Source: Gymnopus androsaceus JB14 (lineage: Eukaryota; Basidiomycota; Agaricomycetes; Agaricales; Omphalotaceae). From it: 23,062 nucleotides of DNA. Positions 19,005 to 23,062 of the stretch are shown piece by piece. Every line of letters begins with the position of its first letter. The first letter of the stretch is position 1. The position numbers and the translations under genes are program-made. Location of the stretch: contig ML770046.1 of NCBI GenBank assembly GCA_009733575.1, forward strand, positions 1-23,062, read 5' to 3'. The notes beneath the pieces are model-generated. The model saw nothing but the letters and a program-made list of their open reading frames with translations. It did not search any database and had not been told where the DNA came from.

Positions 19005-21430
19005 AACGCGCTGGGATCCTAGAGCTTCAACCAACTGTGCTCTCCGACTCAAATTCTCAACGCAAGGATCGTCGAACATATGATCTTGATCGCTGAAGGA
19101 GTAGAAGCCGGAGCAGGAGGGTCAGATGGAGACACGGACGGCGTGGTGCTACTGGCAGCAGTCGCACTGCTGGGTGTACGCAACTCGGAATCGGAGCAGG
19201 CACGGGAGTCATCACTCAGTGGAGATATCGCTGTCAGCATCATTCTCGCCGTCTTCGTCTTCCACGTCCACGTCAATGGGATCAGCACTGTCAGAATGAT
19301 AGAGGCGCTGGAGTGATCTGAGATGCGGAAGATGGACGAGCAGGTCCTTGTTGAAGTAGCTGGTGATTGTAGCTTTTTGCTGCGACGTGAAGGCTGCATA
19401 CGAGACGCATTAGAATTAGCCCACAAAGCTTACGAGGAATGTACCTTTACAGTCCAACCGCCGGATTGATGTATTAGCGGGATCGGGTGGTACGCTCCAT
19501 CGTCATTTTCATCTTCCTTTGTCAATGCGGGCAACGAGGACATGAATGGACCGCTAAACACGTACGAACAATGGGTCCCAAGACCGAGACACCGACCAAA
19601 CGCACACAGAAGCCAATTGTCTCTGATCTCGAAAAGAACAGACCAGAGATCACAAAGCAATGAACCAGCATCCTTCCCACAAAGTAGGCGAGACACTACG
19701 TCAGCCACTCTCGCAGCTCCGCTCCAGAGCGGGAAATGCGCGCCAAATACTGAATAAAGGCACCAACGCGCGCAAGTGCCGATCCATTCTCGCCATTATA
19801 CCTAATCCCTACACACACACAACGGATTAAAATCAGCCTAAACATAGTTGTGAAAGCATGGATCTCCATCAGGCAAACCAGATGATACTACGAATGAGAG
19901 GCCAACGTCGCTCTCGAGTCATACTCCCCACTCTCCAAACAATAATGATACTAGTTGTTATCTATTCCTGCGGAGGGTTCAGCCATTGCACAGCGGGACC
20001 GCAGCACGAGAAGCATTTAGTTGAATGCACTCCATCAACAGGTCATTCTGAGGTACCGCTATGCGCTTTGTGCGTACATAACGCCTCTCACTTTTCCATT
20101 TCAAAGACTCACCTTGCAAAACTGATAACAACTCTACTCACTCCTCCTCGCGACCATCCATTTCGTCTCCACCTCACAAAAGCATGGGTGTTGCCCTTTT
20201 TCGCGCGGGCACATGCGCAGACAGAGATTGAGTATGTTCCACACAGACTCGTCGTAGCATCAACAAAGCATCCAAAGCGAGCTTGAAAGAAAAGAACATG
20301 TCCAACGAACATTATCAATCCTCGAAGCAACAGCATCGCGACCCATTGACCGCCGAACTAGAAGCACCCTTAGCCTAGGGAGGCGGCGGATTCCTCCGTT
20401 GCTGATAAAGTCCGATTCATTCATGCTCCCAAAAGCAAACGAATGACTGCCGTCTGGCATAGAAAGCATGTTTTCAAAGACTCCGACCTGAGGTTCGGAA
20501 GATGTAGTGTTCGCGGTAGAAGTTGTCAACCGTTGCTGCTCCTTAGATCCACCTTCGTCCGCAGTGATGGATACCAACTTGAAATCTGCGGCCTTGCCTC
20601 GGCATCCTGCACACTTCATATTCTTCTCACCCACAATGTTCAATGCGCCGGTCAAACAGGACACAATGTATGCCCGCAAGAAGCCAAGATGGTGAGACAC
20701 GTCAATCCAGGAGGTTTACGTGCACAGATGGAACAATATTTAGGGATAGTTGTTTCAAGGGGATTAGGAATGGGATTAGAAACCTTGGGCAGTACGTTGG
20801 AGGATGCAGGAAGGAGCCCTCTGAAGCTGGCGTGGGGATGTGCACAGGAGGGAGGTGCATCAGGTATGTGCCAAGACCTGCACCTGATGGTACATGGAGA
20901 CCAAGAGCCCGAGGCGTTGCGGGATACGCTGGTCCACAGGCAGTAGTAGGATGGCGAGGCCTGGAAGATGAGAGCAGGTTGGTTGTTGAATAGTATACGA
21001 TGGAGGATCTGCTGCTGCTGATATTGGTACTGATGATACTGGGAAGAGTTGAATAATTGACCTTGTACTGTTCTTCTTCGAGATCAGAGCACGTCTCGCA
21101 AACGTTGCGATTGTGGTCCGGTTGGTAATAGTAGTCGTAATGCTAAGAATTCTCATCGTTTTCGTCCTCAAAAAAACAGACTTGACAACGTACCATCCTT
21201 GATCCATGAGTGTTTATATTCGAAACTTGAAAGCTAGCTTTAGTGACTAATTCTCCTATTTCGAGCAAGACTAGACTGTCGTCGCGTTGAAGAATCGGGA
21301 CTTGATCGCGAAAGCGCCCAAGATTGTTCAGCGCTAAATACATTCTTTCAATCCTCAATTACCGTGTGAATTGACACATCCACGAATTCACCGCATTGAC
21401 GTCAAAGGCATCTCCGAGTTAGCTCAATCT
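19005..21430 (-). pseudogene. RR-B: decayed second copy of the RING-RRM gene
   Basis: This copy is colinear with RR-A on the same strand. The C-terminal exon lies at about 19030-19395; one gapped stretch (19290-19390 against 10907-11011) agrees at about nine positions in ten. The AIQVLVARI segment (IHVLVARIDKGR) is at about 19505-19555. RRM remnants include RIDNVRW near 20340, and the linker at about 20350-20560 has QPQ/EPQVGVF and FGSMNE. The RING at about 20590-20745 reads YCSICARKPPG, ASCGHTLC, and ALNIVGEKNMKCAGCRGK. The upstream acidic Tyr-rich segment is at about 21060-21175 (YDYYYQPDHNRNVCETC). A CGTCAAAGGC match near 21398 suggests the next 5' exon. The RING keeps the Cys that RR-A has lost, but one base is missing after the fifth and sixth ligands (near 20655), and other frameshifts and stops follow. 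RR-B also carries about 35 nt of exon (near 19600-19640) that RR-A lacks. It cannot encode a full protein. Confidence 0.75.
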
Positions 21431-22260
21431 GCTCTCTCTTACTCTTCCAGACCTTCGTACGACTCAGATTCACGCTAGGACTCAGAATTGTAACTACTGT
21501 TTACGACACGCTCCGATGGTCATCGATTTCATCCCCGATTCAAAGGCCCTTTGGACTGTCTAATGCACACCTGGTGGACTTTACCATGTAATTCCATATA
21601 GGCGGATTGACTATCCCACAACTGTGTTTTGCAGCGGCAGGGGCTGGTGCAGCTACTATTTCGTCTGTCCAGTTCGCCCCAGCTCAGCTCATACTTTACG
21701 AACTGGTCGACGCCGCCTGGTTCTATGGTTCAAGTTCTCGTGGCCCTGGAGATACATCGTCTGGCACAAATTAACTTGATTCATGGCTCAGCTTTAGGAA
21801 TAGTCCGCTCCACGATTTGAGCATGAGGAGATATCCTCGAAGGCTCTGAGGCGTAGGTGTTTCGTTTCGAATAGGTGCGTCCGATGTTGGAGTATCTTAA
21901 TTTAAATCTCTAATTCGTAGTCGATCATATCTAGCGAATATCGGTTTCCGCTCGCAAGGATCCCAACCACGTTCCAACAAACCTCCATCGCCAAACATTG
22001 TCGTTCATCAAAAAGCTGACGTTCAGACCTTCAATTCCGTCTCTTTCGTCTGCGTGGCGATTGTAACTTTCTTCTGAGCCCTCCTCTACCTCCCCAAATC
22101 GTTTCTCAGCCTCAACGTGGGTTTCTTCCTCGAGGCACATATTCTTCCACCTAATCCATTCATCTGGCTCCTTCTCCACTCCAACTTTCGCTTCTCCTGC
22201 CATTTCAACGATCTTCGACAATTGGTTGGTTGCCATCGGAAGTGCTCGTGACCTTGTACA
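21431..22260. other. Less AT-rich right flank, no assigned gene
   Basis: Two stretches look mildly protein-like but are unassigned. On the plus strand, 21634-21775 reads AAGAGAATISSVQFAPAQLI and onward to a TAA. It is preceded by an intron-like GTAATT...TTTTGCAG of about 47 nt, so it could be a terminal exon. On the minus strand, 22236-21931 is open for 101 codons from an ATG and is charged (EEETHVEAEKRFGEVEEGSEE). Neither shows a family motif, and nothing tells them apart from chance. Confidence 0.4.
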
Positions 22261-23062
22261 GGGCGCCGGGCTCCCTTGAACGCGCTAGCATCGCTCGGAG
22301 GGTTCCTGGTTGCGCAACGTGCGTGTACGGAGATATTTCTGGAGTCTGAAGGGGCTTGGGAGTATCGTCTCCAACAGGTGTGTTACGTGTCGCCTCCGTC
22401 GGTTCAAGTTTCTGACTCGACCTCTATTGAATTTAGCATATGTTTGTTTTTGCACTCGAGAATCCCGAGCATTTATTTCGGCATTACAACTAACTTCTTC
22501 ATTCGTCAACGAGGGTTAAATCTGCCGGTTGTTGATCCATTCGAGGTGAGCTATTTCCGACTTCACTTCTCGTAGACATTTTCCGGGACTGATCCATCAT
22601 TCGTCGTGAAGGGGTGTTATTCCCCATTTGAGTTAATTCAGCAAGGGATTGTCGTAGCGCCGACGTGTTGGGACGCTTTGTTTGGGTCCTCTATTATCGG
22701 TGAGTAGTTTTTGCAAAGCAACTCGCACTTATTCTGTGCTCATACTTCTCCCTGCATAGGGGTTACTCAGCAAGCTTATCTCTTCTCCAAGATCGCACGA
22801 GTCGCTGACGATTCGCTTGCGCTCCCTAGGATAACATTGCTGTGCTGTGCTAATCGTGACAGAAGGATTTAGGTCTGCGTCTGGGTGATGTAGTCGTTGC
22901 AAGAGGTATGCTGGCATCGTCTACCGATCTAATACTCGTATCAGCTGTATTACATTGGCAAGATCACTGGGTTGTGCAGTGTTCATGCCCAACGCTTCAA
23001 CGAGCATCACAGCTCTTTTAGCGACCTCGTTAATGAAGTTTTGACTCTCTTCCCAAAGGTAA
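22261..23062 (+). CDS. Candidate exons of an unidentified gene, running off the window
   Basis: I do not recognise the product. One plus-strand frame is open from 22261 to about 22698 with a single TAG at 22573-22575. That stop lies at the end of a 30-nt segment (22546-22575, GTGAGC...TCGTAG) that could be a very short intron. The peptide includes FFIRQRGLNLPVVDPFE, then TFSGTDPSFVVKGCYSPFEL and IVVAPTCWDALFGSSII. A good intron follows (GTGAGT at 22699, CATAG ending 22759), then GVTQQAYLFSKIAR. A second acceptor, after GCTAATCGTGACAG at 22861, precedes KDLGLRLGDVVVAR, and the last bases (AAG|GTAA) look like a donor. The exon after 22945 fits two frames, so a frameshift is possible. On the other strand, 23061-22924 is open and helix-like and is followed in frame, after one TAG, by 62 more open codons. 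Strand assignment is therefore tentative. Confidence 0.35.

Noticed and set aside
14870..21190. Repeat-induced point mutation as the cause of decay of the B cassette
   Set aside because: Differences from the A copy are mixed transitions, transversions and indels, without the one-directional C-to-T pattern expected.
1..23062. tRNA, rRNA or CRISPR features
   Set aside because: I found no cloverleaf with A- and B-boxes at the right spacing, no rRNA-like conserved stretch and no regularly spaced repeat-spacer array; the regular repeats are the TPR coding units and the CCTAGG runs.

Overview
The window looks like an accessory, repeat-rich region of an Agaricomycete (mushroom-forming basidiomycete) genome. 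The evidence is genes with many 50-60 nt introns (GTATGT-like donors, CTNAY-like branch points, AG acceptors), STAND/NLR-type receptor genes with TPR or WD40-type C-termini, and several non-autonomous DNA transposons. No rRNA, tRNA or CRISPR array is visible.

Layout. Positions 1-192 hold the 3' end of a gene whose C-terminus resembles the tail of basidiomycete WD40/NACHT-WD40 proteins. Positions 193-5785 are AT-rich and gene-poor. They carry a TA-flanked MITE (763-1021), a block of 14 CCTAGG hexamers partly in 9-bp tandem phase (1146-1713), a hAT-type MITE with a perfect 8-bp target duplication (2305-2777) and a 667-bp fold-back element with 294-nt arms (2937-3603). Next comes a five-exon NB-ARC/TPR receptor gene (5976-9490, +), here called NLR-A. 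It faces a RING-RRM protein gene on the minus strand (10584 to about 13050), called RR-A. The same convergent pair then recurs as NLR-B (about 14010-16702, with a decayed TPR tail to about 17860) and RR-B (about 19005-21430, -). The last 1.6 kb is less AT-rich and holds possible exons of an unidentified plus-strand gene.

How the parts relate. A cassette of about 7-8 kb (NLR facing RING-RRM) has been tandemly duplicated. Only the large NB-ARC/TPR exon of NLR-A is intact. NLR-A exon 1 seems to carry two single-base deletions, NLR-B is broken, and both RING-RRM copies are broken by different lesions. The NB-ARC exon is far more alike between copies (180/188 identical in one hand-compared stretch) than the flanking exons or the distal TPR array, which suggests gene conversion or a history of selection limited to the receptor core. 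The ten 40-residue TPR units of NLR-A are nearly identical and differ mainly at a few recurrent positions. This is the pattern expected of a rapidly diversifying recognition surface. The overall picture is a birth-and-death cluster of fungal NLR-like receptors.
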